Part shown: positions 30,301-42,800 of the stretch, piece after piece | Layout of the letters: each line of letters begins with the position of its first letter | Numbering within the stretch: the first letter of the stretch is position 1 | Assembly: GCA_028564705.1 (NCBI GenBank) | Contig: JAPXFQ010002465.1 | Location: 1,488,001 to 1,552,000 of the forward strand | Reading direction: 5' to 3' | Length of the DNA: 64,000 nucleotides | From: Apricaphanius iberus | Lineage: Eukaryota > Chordata > Actinopteri > Cyprinodontiformes > Aphaniidae | The notes under the pieces: generated by a model | Told to the model about the DNA's origin: nothing | Database searches by the model: none | The model's input: only the letters and a program-made list of their open reading frames with translations | Program-made: the position numbers and the translations under genes

Positions 30301-33300
30301 GGGATCTAAATCAACCTCCAGACTCACCCCCAAAGCAGGTCGCCGGCCAGATGAGATGTCCAGGCTCCGGTGGGCCCCGTGGATACGGTGGCGCTGAACC
30401 AGCTCATTGGCTGAAGGGTCAGTCCAGAAATGATCTGAAGTCTTCAGCTTGGTGTACTCCAGTGCACAAGGCCCCACTGGAAATACAGCATACAGATAGA
30501 AAACCCTCTGAACTAATCTACTCAGTTTAAACCTTTCAAGATATAAACAAGCGGGAGGGGAAACATTTTATTTCTCATTGCAGTAGTTGCATGTACATTC
30601 TGCACACAACTAGTAGCAGAATAACGGTGTACACTTAGAAATCCTCATATTTAAACTTTAAACCTCACTTTTAGTTTCCATATTCCACATCAGGGTCTGA
30701 GATTAAAGGCTTGACAGTTCTGTAGTAGTTAAACAGCTAAATTAATCCATAAAAATACTACTTTCTTAATAACTTCACACCCATATTAAACTTGTACATT
30801 ACTCTCAAAAACTTAGGTAAGCTAAAACAACATTTTTTACATACCATCAAGAATAGTTCTGCAGACTTTTTTTTCTGTTATCTGAATATAAACCAGCTAC
30901 TAATCTCCCACGGTCACCATGTTTATTTAACTTCTTCTTTGACAAAATCAGATCTGAGTCTGTACTCTGCCCCCTAGAGGGATTCTTCAGTACCACATGC
31001 AAAGCCAGTACAAGACGCAATTTGCTGCTTGCGTCAACGTGAGGTTAAAAAACAAGTAGCCTATGCCTTCAGCCTTAGAACATCAACATATTTTCAACAT
31101 TAATTCTTATAAGATAATGTGGATATGAACTGTCTTGTATAAAAAAATACATTTAAGTACTGTAATACCAATATGTTTTTTTAAATGCCATGATATGAAA
31201 ATTTTGCCATACTGCCAAGCCCTAATGAATAGATACTTAAAATGTGAAAACTCTGCAATAATTTCACAGAAAATGTTTATTTTTCACTTCAAATTTACAT
31301 TTTGTGGTCAAATTGATCAATCTTTTTTCTTTTATCAAATTCACCATCAGAGAGTAACAAGCAGAGATGAAAATAAAACCTTCAAATTCATAGCATCTCT
31401 ATCGGTGTTGGTACTCTGTAACAGCAAGTACTCAGATTAAAGTATCGGTATTGTATCAGTCTGAAAAAAGTGGTACAGTTGGACCCCTAAATTAGGATGC
31501 AGTATTTTAATCTGCAAACAGCATGTGTGTGTTTTTGTTGCTCTTTTAAAACTATGTTTCCATCACCCTCCATAGCCATACATCACTTTCTTTTCGTGAC
31601 TACACACAATTTGCAGTTATGACATGTTTTGGCACTTAGATGCTCTCTTCTGGTGGTTTTGAGAAAATATTTAGGATTTTAAAGTGTTAGTTACTCACCA
31701 AGCAAGGCTGCTAAGATGGATCCGAACACTGGGTCGTGCATTAGAGCTTCTCTTTCATAGTATTTACTGCAGGGGGAAAAATAAGAGAAGAGTGTATTTT
31801 AGTGGATGCAGTTTGTGTGAAAGGAAAAAGTTCAGTAAAGCTAAAAACTGATTTGAAATGAATGAAATGAAATCCGAATGAATCAGCTCCTTCTGTTACC
31901 ATTATAACTGTGTTGCTTTTGTAAGATCGATCTATCTATCTATGATAGTAGTTCACACAAACAAGTTCTGCTCATTTTTCCCACATCCAGCTGTAGGAGC
32001 TGTCTTCTAATCAGACATCTACCTTCTAATAAAAGTTCCCTCCTTAATTTCAGCTAGATAGGGAAGCACTTGCTTCATCTACCCGACTAAAGCTTCACTG
32101 ACACTGGTCTTTGTTGGAAGGTCACAACCTGTAAGAGTCATCTTCTAGTTGCTCTTTACTCCAGAGGGAGCGACACAGAAGCTGACATTTAGCGTGGGTG
32201 TCTGATGTCAGGTTACATGAAATATCCTGCTGCTGTGTGTAGTTTCCATCTTCTCCACAGGAGCAACAAGAATGCAACATCAGACCCAAGAATCGTTCCT
32301 AAGCATTTTTTTTCTTTCATTAAACAGGTGATCACATTGTTCTGTCTGAACCATGACTTGAGGCCCAGGACTTTGATCAGAAAACAGCCTTGTGCAGACA
32401 GCTCATCCAACACACTGGCTATTAGCCTGACAGAAAGCAGAGTAAAGCAGGCTGGCAGTAAACTCTAAGCAGTGGATTGCTTATGTTTCAGCAACCACAC
32501 CACAGCAGAATCCAGCTGAGTCACATCAGTGCAAGCCAAGAAAACCCCCAAAAAACTACAAAACCTAAAAATCACCTGGAGTTGTCCACGATGTATTGGA
32601 CTATCTTATCCAAAACCTTCTCAAAGAGAGCCGTACGGACCCAGATGTGTTTGATGGCCAGGGCAGAGAGGGGCTGAGGGGGCCGGCTGGTGGTGGAGGA
32701 GCCTTGTCTTCTCAAAGGTTCATGACCAACACTCTGGGCTCGCCTGTAGGACACGGAGCACAGCTGTTAATCATCCAGGGACGAGAAGGAATACAGGATA
32801 CACTGTTCACATAGGTAGCAAGAGTCCACTTAGACAAAACAAATTCATTCATGAATTCACTCACATTACCAGTGCAACAACAGTGGCGAGCGATATAGGA
32901 CCTATCCAGCCGCGCAGTTTTGAGCCAGATGCCAGCTTGGACGAGGAAAACGAAGACATACAAAAATCTAGTCGTCTACAAGTGGATGCATCAGAATGGT
33001 ATTGTGATGTCTTTGGACATGTAGAAGAAGAATTTTTAAAAAATAAGGACAAGAAATTTCAGAAGTTTGTTTTCACTGTTCATTAGTTTCTTTATGGGAT
33101 TTGTTATTGTCTTGGACAAACTGCTTTACTGGAGGACTTTAATTGGACGTTTATGGATGTAAAAAGACAGTTTTAGTTCAATATGTATTGGTTATGTCAC
33201 GTTTATTGGACTATGAAGGGGTAGGTTGTACAATTAAACACCTTCTGAGGTTTGTGTGTCTTTGTTGGCAAAAGTGCTCGGTAGGTGTACAGTTATAACT

Positions 33301-34651
33301 GTATCTGTGATTGATATACATGAGAATCACCAGATTCTTAGCTTTCTAATGATATAAAACATGCATAAGTTCATAGAAATTAGAAGTCAGAATATGGTGG
33401 ATTTATAAGTGGACGTTGGTGAAGTTACAGGCCATCATAACGCAAATGCATTGCAACCCACTGCAGCACATAGGTGTGGATTCGCCATTTGTTTCTCTAC
33501 TCCTCAAAGCCTGAGCGGGCAGGTGGAGCGGCGCCGAAGCTTGTGGCCCGCCTAATGGAGTTGCTACGTCACAACTCCAGTCTGTTTTAGACAGCGTTTT
33601 AGCGTCTGCTACTGATTCACAGACATTTGAATGCAGTAATACTCAGAAATGCAAATTTGAGCTTAATTTTCTTAAGCGTTCCCTTTGATTACAGGCCCCA
33701 TTTTAGATATGATGAATCTATCCTTTGTAAATAGATACGTACCACAGGAATTTAGGGCTCGCATAATTAGATCTTTCCTTAAGAAACCCTCTCTTGATCA
33801 AGATGACTTAATATAGAATAGACCTTTATCTAATTGTTCATATCTGAAATCCTTGAGAAAATAGTTGCTAATCAAGTTTTTGAACAGTTTTTTTCTAAAT
33901 AGTAGCAACCTGATTGATTAGTTTCGGTCAGGTTTTAGAGCTCATAGCACGGAAACAGCCCTAGTGAAAGTTACCAACCAGTGGCAGACAGGCTTTTTGG
34001 AGAACCAGGACCTTTCCCAGTGCCCTGGCAGATCAAAATTCATGCAAATGTATTCATTGGATCTTTTAAAAGTTTCCACTGTTTATTTTCAGAAATAATA
34101 TTTGACCTATTTAGTCCTTAGTCAAAGTACAAAAAGCCAAGAGTCAGATGTGACAACCAATCCTGGAGCAATGAGACAACCTGCCCCAAGTGACGTCTCG
34201 ACACAAATCTTTAGCTAGCTAACACATAGCTTTAGCCAACTTAATAAATGTTAGCTCAAATCAAAGATCAAAAAATTACTCTGACTCATATAAATACAAA
34301 ATGTATCCTCACCTCAGTGTTGCACATCTGCAGTACACTAGCTGTGTAACTCTAACTTGGGGTATGATACTACTATTAACACAGCAGTCAAGTTTATAAC
34401 TAGCCTAATAGCTGTTATGTTTAAACATAAGAGTTCGTTGGACCGAGTTCGTTGGACAAATAGAACGGGGTCTCTGATCTGCCGTGTTGTGTATAAAACA
34501 GAACACAAAACCCCACTGTAACTGGTTTTCCAACACGGATGTAACGTCACTCCCGAGTTGCAAGTCAAGCTTACAAGACAAGTAGAACGCACCATAATCC
34601 AGCTGTTCTTTCTGGCCTCAGCGGTTTATTAAAGAACAAACAACAGCTCAC

Positions 34652-34683
<32 letters not shown>

Positions 34684-36804
34684 CAGTGAGTGAGTGAGTG
34701 AGTGAGTGAGTAAGTAAGGAAGGAAGGAAGGAACTATCTCAAGCTTTGAACATTTAACATTTCTCTGTTCAATAGAGGATGGATCAAATGGAGAGACTTC
34801 ACCCATCTTGCCTACTGGTGGTGGCGCCAATGTTTAGCAGCCTTACCTCTGTCAGTGTGTCCCAGTGAAGCTCAGGCTACAGTGTAGGTCACCAACACCA
34901 GTTTGTGAAAGTGTGTGCGAATGGGTGAATGACTGAATGTAGTGTCAAGCTCTATAAAAATAAGTGTTGAGAGTTTAAATGAAGCCAACTGGACGTTTCT
35001 GCTTGTCTGAAACATTTCTTCTCTCATCCAAGAGGCTTCTTCAGTTCTGAACCGACTGGATTGGGAATAAGTCAAAAAGTTAGGGTTGTTAAGGCCAATG
35101 ATGAGGCTATTGCTATCACAGTAGTGTACACTTTAAGCAATGTTGGCATCAACTTTAAGCAATATCAGGGGTGTAACAGTTCACAGTGATGTGTTAAACT
35201 GTTCAATTCGGCCCTTTTGGTTTGATCCACTTGCGTACTGTTTCGTGGTATTTTTTTCCTTAAATACTATAAATGTATTATTAGCATGACATTAAGCGCA
35301 GTGGAACAAAGTTCCTAGGCGAGTTTCAGCACAGATGACAGTTGTATTGAGTGACGCACAGCTAGGCTGCACAAGCTCATTAAAGTAAATTCACAAGCAG
35401 CATCACTGCAACAGCGAAAGAGAAGAGCTGGAAGACCCTCCCACCTCACTACGGCCTTCTATTTGGGAACACTTTGGCTTCCCTGTTAATATTCATTACT
35501 TGGATGGAGAAGTGGATAAATCCAAAGTTTTATGCCAATATTGTTCCACAAAGATATGGTATGCGGCAGGCAAAACATCAAACATGTTAACATACTTCAA
35601 ACGACACCATGCGAATGTTAATATCACTTCTATGGAGAAAAAAAGCCAACCTCAAAGTGTTCGGTTTGTTAACAGAATTCTTAACTGTTAAAATAAGGTG
35701 AATTAACAAAAAGGAACCTCTTGGATCTGTATCTTTGCTTTTCTATATGTTTTTTTATGCAGTAACTATAGAATTATCAGATAGGGACTCGTTTAGCGGT
35801 AGATACTCAAAATCAAATGGGTCGGACTGGAGGGCAAAAAAACCTGATGGGGACATCCTTAATTAAAAAACACTTTGGAATAATACATTACTGCGTATTA
35901 ATGGACTATATGGCAGAAATCGCAGAAAAAAAGTGTGGGGTACATGTCCCCTGCATACCCCATGTCTGTTACGCCCATGTCTCCAACTCAACTAAATGAG
36001 TTTGAGCAATACTGGAAGGAAAGATGGACAAAAACTGAGTCTGTAGCTGAACAAAGCTGGAGAACTTGTTTCCCAAAAGCCTGGCAGCTGTAAAGCAGTG
36101 AAAGAGATTTTTGGAAGCAAGACTGAGAGGGGCTGAATACAAATACACACCACACTTTTCAGATCTTTATTTGGAAAAAGAATATATAAAACATGCAGCA
36201 TGTTTCCACTGCTTCATCATAATAAACTAAATGGTGTTGGTCTATGGCATAAAATTCCCACCAAATATAAAAGTTCAAGAAGAATGAATATTTTAGCAAG
36301 GCAAAGCGTCTTCAAATATCATCGTCAAGGCAGATTAAGAAGATGGACATTTTGTCTCTGACCAACAGGAGGCAGTGTGAACCAACCGTGCAGTCAATTA
36401 CCTATGTGAATATATCAGATGTAATAAAAATTTAAGCTGTTCGGTTACTTATTATATATTTTCCGTCTGTCCAATATCAGACAAAATGTGTTATGTCAGC
36501 CAGGTATCAGCTGGCAAAAGGTGAGTATGAATTTGTACCCAGATGACCTGGGTCATGTGGAGCGATGAAAACTTTGATTTTAGACTGAGTTTGGTCTGTC
36601 CTGCTCCAACAGGAACCAGACACACACCAACTTCAACAAGCTAATGAGGCTGTGTTTATGTGTCTGTGCCAAGGGGGGTTCAGCTGCTGCAGTCACGATG
36701 TTAGAAACTCAGTGTGTCTGCACACTGGCATGCACGTGTGCGTGCTCGTATGCAAGTGGGGTTTCAGCTAAGTCACGATTTTTACAGTCCCCTAACACAA
36801 GACG

Positions 36805-36841
<37 letters not shown>

Positions 36842-39800
36842 AGCACTTCAGAGGATGGTGAGGAGGAAGATGTAAGACAGACAGACAGAATGTTAAAAAG
36901 ATGGACTCCTGCAGTGTGTGAGGAATCCAAGGTGGACTTTTGTGGGTAGATAAAATGGAATGTGAGCATCTCCTTGTTCATACTTCAACATTTATTCAAG
37001 TTTCAGCTTGGAGAAGGATGATGTAAATTGTGTAATAGTATATCAAAATCCAGATAGGAAATTACCTTAAAGACAATAAAAACCTGTCTTCCTGCTACCT
37101 GTGGTGAGCTGCAGATAATATCAGCACTTTTACATGCTCATCTAAATCATATTTTGGTAATAATCAGACTAATAGAGTAACCAGAAAGAGAGTCTTTGTC
37201 CCAGTTTACACATCACTCAGAAAATCGAATTATTGAATGAAGTGGATTCAATGCCGCAGCACAAGGTGGCGACATGCACTCTTCTGAAGCTGGCATTCTT
37301 CTGGCTGGCCTAGAGTGTCACAGAGATAGTTAACAAAGGAGGGCGACAGTTAAGCAGGTGGAGAAAAAGCAGGATATGAATAACGAGTGAAGAAATGGAT
37401 GACGACAACGCTACAGTACAATTTTGGAATTATTGTACCGTTTCATTGTTTTACACGCGTTGTTAACACTATGTTGTTGTGTACCAGTGTTGTCATTCCC
37501 CCTTACCCGCTCCTTCCCATGAAAATCTTGAGTTGCATGTAAGGTAAGGCGATGTCATTTGTATAGCAACAGGGTGCAACAACAGGATAATTCAAGGTGT
37601 ATTACATGAAAGTATAAACAGCCATAAAGAAACAGACAATACATGATATACTGTAGGAAAACATTACTCAAAGACAGAACTAAACAGATGGCTTTTTAGC
37701 CTTGGTTTAAAAGAACTCAGTGTTCCAGCAGCTTTGCAGTTGTCTCAAAGTTTATTCCAGATTGGTGGATCATAGAAGCTGAAAGCTGCTTCTCCATATT
37801 TGGCTCTGATTCTAGAGATGGTTAGTGAACTAGAGCTGGAGGACCTGAGTGGTCTGGGGGTTGCTATAGTGACAGGCCTTCAACATAATTTGGTGCTAAA
37901 CCAATCAATGATTTATAAACTAGTTCAAGTATTTTGCTGTCTATTCTCTGAGCTACAGGCAGCCAATGGAAGGACTTCAGAACTGGGGTGATGTGTTCTA
38001 CTTTCCTGGTTCTAGTGAGAACACGGCCAGCAATATTTCATATTTAATGATGACTTTTGAGGATTTTGATTATGACATAATTCATTCCATTTAAACCGCC
38101 AATTCACAACACGTCCTCTCAAATGTAATGTTTGACTGTTTTTTTTTTCCTGTTGTTTAAGTACCCTTAATTCCCTTGTTGCTTAAAGGTTGTAAATGGA
38201 ACATTTTCATAACAAGCTACATTTAAAAAATACATCCATGGGGCTTTTACAGGGGTTCAGGATAAAAGTACAACATTTCCTTAAAAAGTCAACAAGAGTC
38301 AACAAGTCCAGCAGCTGCATGAGAGCCCCAGATATATTATTATCCGTCTCAGGAGAGGAGTGACCACAGAAAAACAGTAACTAAAGTAGTTTTAGTTTAA
38401 GCCTACACTAGATGGACCCACATAAAACATTTCCACAACATCGAACACACACAGAAACTGCAACTTTCCTTCTGGATCGGTAAGCTAGCTCACTTGCTAA
38501 CTTTGGTTGTCAGTTAATCTCTTCTAAAATATATTCCTCAGTGGACACGGTTCAGGTTGGTCATATGGGCGTATTGGCAGAGAACCAGGCAACCCAACAA
38601 CTGGAATTATGTTTTTGTTGTTCTAACTACAACCTAGATAAACTAAATGTTGCAATCACGCTCATGTTTCATATGCAACCTTTAAATGTGCGTTATAAAT
38701 ACATTTATATAAATTTTTGCTTTGATTTTTTGATATTTAATTTCCTTATTCAGTTTTTGCTCTTCTTTCTTTCGATATCTGCACTTCTTGTCCTTAGATA
38801 TTCTCACTTCTGTTTCATTGTTTTTATGTTGTTTAAATCTTTGCTTTCCCTTTTTTAATTCTCCCTGTGTAATTCATTGCCCTATTAAGTCTTTGATATG
38901 GAATCACTTTCTGGTATTTATGTTTCCCTCTGTTCTCTCCCTTTGTTTACTAGAACTCCTATTTATAGTCTCTTAGGTTCCTTCTTATATCTTATCATTA
39001 GTTAAATCTAAGTTAGTCCTTATTATTCTTATTTGGGGTTGCTCCTCTGTCTTGTCTTCACTTCTGTCGTTTCTTGTTTTCTTCTGTCTCTCTACCATAC
39101 TGCTTCCCAGCCCAGCAGCTGATTGTATCTACCTGTGCTTTCCCTCTCACCTGCAACTACTTCTCTCTAATTAGTCCCATTCTTTACTTCCACTTCTCCC
39201 CACTATATCACACAAAACGGAGATATTTTTCTACGGTTTGGCCTGTCATCCACACGTAAATGCAGATTTTCAGCACCAAAAATGAATCTTTTTAAAAACT
39301 CAGGCCAAGTGAAGATCTGTGTGTTCTCCGTGTTCAGTATCTGTGTGTGGATTGATGAAAATGGTCGTCAGAGCTGAGTTGGCATCATTAATTTGTCAAA
39401 GCGAGTTTTGCTCGCTTGCTTTTACAAGTTCTATTACTGCTGTGTGCTGAAGTTAAAGTGCTTACAGACCGAACGCGATAGAAGCGACCAAAAAGCGCCA
39501 CAAGCAGCTAGCTACATAAACTGCTTTAGCTGGTCACTTGCACATTTGCACATTGAAGTGTGTCCAAAGCGAACTGGTCATCTATAATGTGGTGCGCCGC
39601 TTGAAGCTGGCTACGATACCACAGCACATGTGTATATGTATGTGGAACTACTGTTTGTCTGTCTACTCTTGATCAGGCTGTACTGAAATGAATTTCCCAT
39701 TGTGGGATAAATAAAGGATTCTTCTATTCTTCTATTCTATTCTTCTGTTCTTTAAAACATGCCATTTTCACGCGCGTCAAGCGAAATTACGTCCCTTGTG

Positions 39801-42800
39801 AGAGGACCCTGACCAGGACCGCTCTGGTGCCTCCTCCTACCTCCCTCCTTCTGCAGACCCTCCGGGAGCTCCTGGCGGACTCTGGTCTCTGAGCTGACAG
39901 GGGACAGCATTGACTACGTGTTTGGCCTGGCCTCCGGCGGACATGGGACCGCTGCAATGGGGGTTTGGAGAGCTACCAGTTGAGCTGTGGCAGAGGGATC
40001 AAGAAACAGCCCGGCTCCTCACCCAGGTTGTGCCACAAAGGTCCAACCTACGGTCCCCGACACAACTACTAAGCTGAGCAGCTGTCCATCTGTCTGCGGT
40101 TAGTAAAAGTTTATAATATAATATGTGAGCAGCGCAGGATGTGATGTCAAGGAGCCATTACCAAGCCTGGGTGTCCCGGTGAGGAAGCTGTTCATGGATC
40201 ACTTCTCGGCAGAGACAGCGGGGCCTTTTGTGGAAACAACGGCTCTTTTAAGAGCCACCTATAAACCTCTTAAGAGCATTCCTGTTTAAATAGTTTAACC
40301 TCTTTATAATGTTCTTTTTATTCCTGTCTCTCTATAGAAAACAGCTGGTGTCATGTAGCTCGGGGTGATTAGCCACGGTGTTTATCAGTATCCATGTCCA
40401 GCGTATGCTGTGACTCCATTCACTCAATCAAAGCATCACTGACACTCCGTCACCTGATTGGTTGTTATGACACGACTTGAAGCCAAAGTTCAGATTTTTC
40501 TAACTGGAGCGACAGATGTGATAAGCACGAATGCACAAAATGCACCACATAAAAATTCAGCGCATATTATAGTTCGCGCTTCAAACGCATCAGTCGCACT
40601 ACTTGGTCGCGCGACTCAAGCAGAAAAGCTTTTTCCTGACGCAAGTCTGCTTGTGTTTTGTCGCGGGAGCCGCAGTCGCGCTTCATTGCGCTCCTCCATT
40701 GACTTTACATGTAAACCTGAGTCTCTGGTCACATTGGGTGTGTAAGCACCCTTAGAGGATAGAAAGTTACTCTGAGCTGATAGGATTTGGGAAAACTACT
40801 GCCCCCTACAGGTTTGTCATGTCTATGACTGTGCCGAAAAACGCATTTATCCGGTTATGTGTGAATGGAAAATTTTCTCTTTTAAGGAGCGGAGGAAAAT
40901 CTTTGTTTTTAAAAACACTTGGCTACATGTGTACATGGCCTTAAGCTCCTTGTTCACTGCTAAACTTTACTGATCCGTCTGTCTTTCTCTGCTGCCTTCT
41001 TCACAGCAGGTATTTATATGTTTTCACTCCAACCATTATAAGTTCCACATTTTATTTACCTTAAATTCAACTCATGGTATTCAGGTCCTCTGCGTTTTGG
41101 TCCTTCATAATACAAACATGACAAAATCTGCACCACCTTTAGGCAATTGTTAAAATATTTTTTTAACCTTATTTTTTGGACAAAATAACTCAAATGAAGC
41201 AAATAAAATGTATTAGGAGTTGGATAAGAAAGCAAATGTTGGAAAAGAAAGTTGAAGTGCTTTATAGAAGTCTACTTATTGTACTTTTGTGGAGTTATAC
41301 TTTTAGCTTGTAAAAATAAATCATGGATGTCTTGGCTACCTCCACATGCTATTTAGCATGGAGTGCAGTAACGCAAAGATACAGTCTTTGTAAAAAGAAA
41401 ATTCTTTGTTTTTTAGCTTTAGGTTTTTATAACCAGATGTCCTAAAAAATAATCCTTTATTTAGGTTTCTAAATCAAGTGTAACACCCCCCCCCCCCAAA
41501 TTCTACAATATACACACAAACTTTTTGACAGGTTGCCTCTCATTTGATTACTAATACTTTGATATTAGAAGATTCATATTGCCTCAGGGACTAAGTTATG
41601 CCCAGTAACTGTAGCTACAAAATAAGGCAAAATTAATCACCTCTCCAAAACCATGCTTTGTTGCATGATGTTTTTGTGTAGATTTGATGTCTGGTTTTGC
41701 CCAGAAAACTATGAAAACCAGGAAACTATTTTTTTTTCTAATTATGCTGTTATGAGTTTCACTATTTCATTTTGTTAAATCTGGGATGCAGCTCTCTGTT
41801 AGTTTTAAAAAAATAATTTCTCTGAGGAATCTGACATTTGGGGGAATTTGCTGGGACATCCGATACTGGTTTTATCTGATTCGATAAAAGATTGTCAGCT
41901 ATGCTGAATGTTTCCCACACACATGAATTGTCGATCTAACAGCAGAATAATAGACTTTAAACTCTTTGGAAATGGCCTTATAACTTTTCACAGATTAATG
42001 GACCACGAGGGGTGTTTCTTTAAGATCAATGCTTCTGTCCTCCCCCTTTGACATTAGGCGCCTTTATGCGCCATAGCAACTGACTGCCAAAACCCAGCTT
42101 TAGGGTAGAAATGTAGATGTCAATCAAGCCTGTATGACCAAACGGAGAGTCCTAAAGATGCTGCAGGGTGTCCACGGATAGGTCTTGGTCCACAAAAATT
42201 ACATTTCAGCATCTTCCCCTTTACTCCTCATAGCACTACGCTCCCATCCCAAACAGACATAAAAACTACATCAACCTATCACCTCCCGCCCTGCTGTGGT
42301 TATCATTCCATTCTCCGCTGCTAATCTTTGCTCTTTTTCCCATCAAACCCTTTTTTTACTCCTTTTTTCTTGTGATGCTAATGGAGCAGACCATGTTACC
42401 ATGGAAACCAGGGCAAATGGGAGACAGAGCCCTGAGGTAGGATGACAGGGAGATGGGAGCTAACATGACTGTGTGTGTGTGTGTGTGTTCCAATGGATGT
42501 ATGGATTCTAGATGAGGGGTGTGACTTCCACACATTAACATGTTCTCATGCCGTGTGCGGTCCACCTGCAGAAACAAAGGCGAGGCCAGATGTGACAGCT
42601 GTGATGGGGCGCCTGCTGTGACTTAACACCACTGATTTACATCACATGCGTCTCAAACTACCAGCCGTATTCTTCTCGTACTCCCCTGTTTGAAGTATTG
42701 CTGGAGGTTCAGTGCTGCAGCCACAGAGGTGTGGGACTGGTTGTGAGTCTGACGCCCAAAGCTTTCTGTCCTCCATCTCATTGCAGCCCTGGAGAGTTGT

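Noticed and set aside
36644..36981. Val/Cys- and His/Thr-repeat open frames
   Set aside because: Products of the (TG)n microsatellite on both strands.
41484..41497. Poly-C tract
   Set aside because: Simple homopolymer without context.
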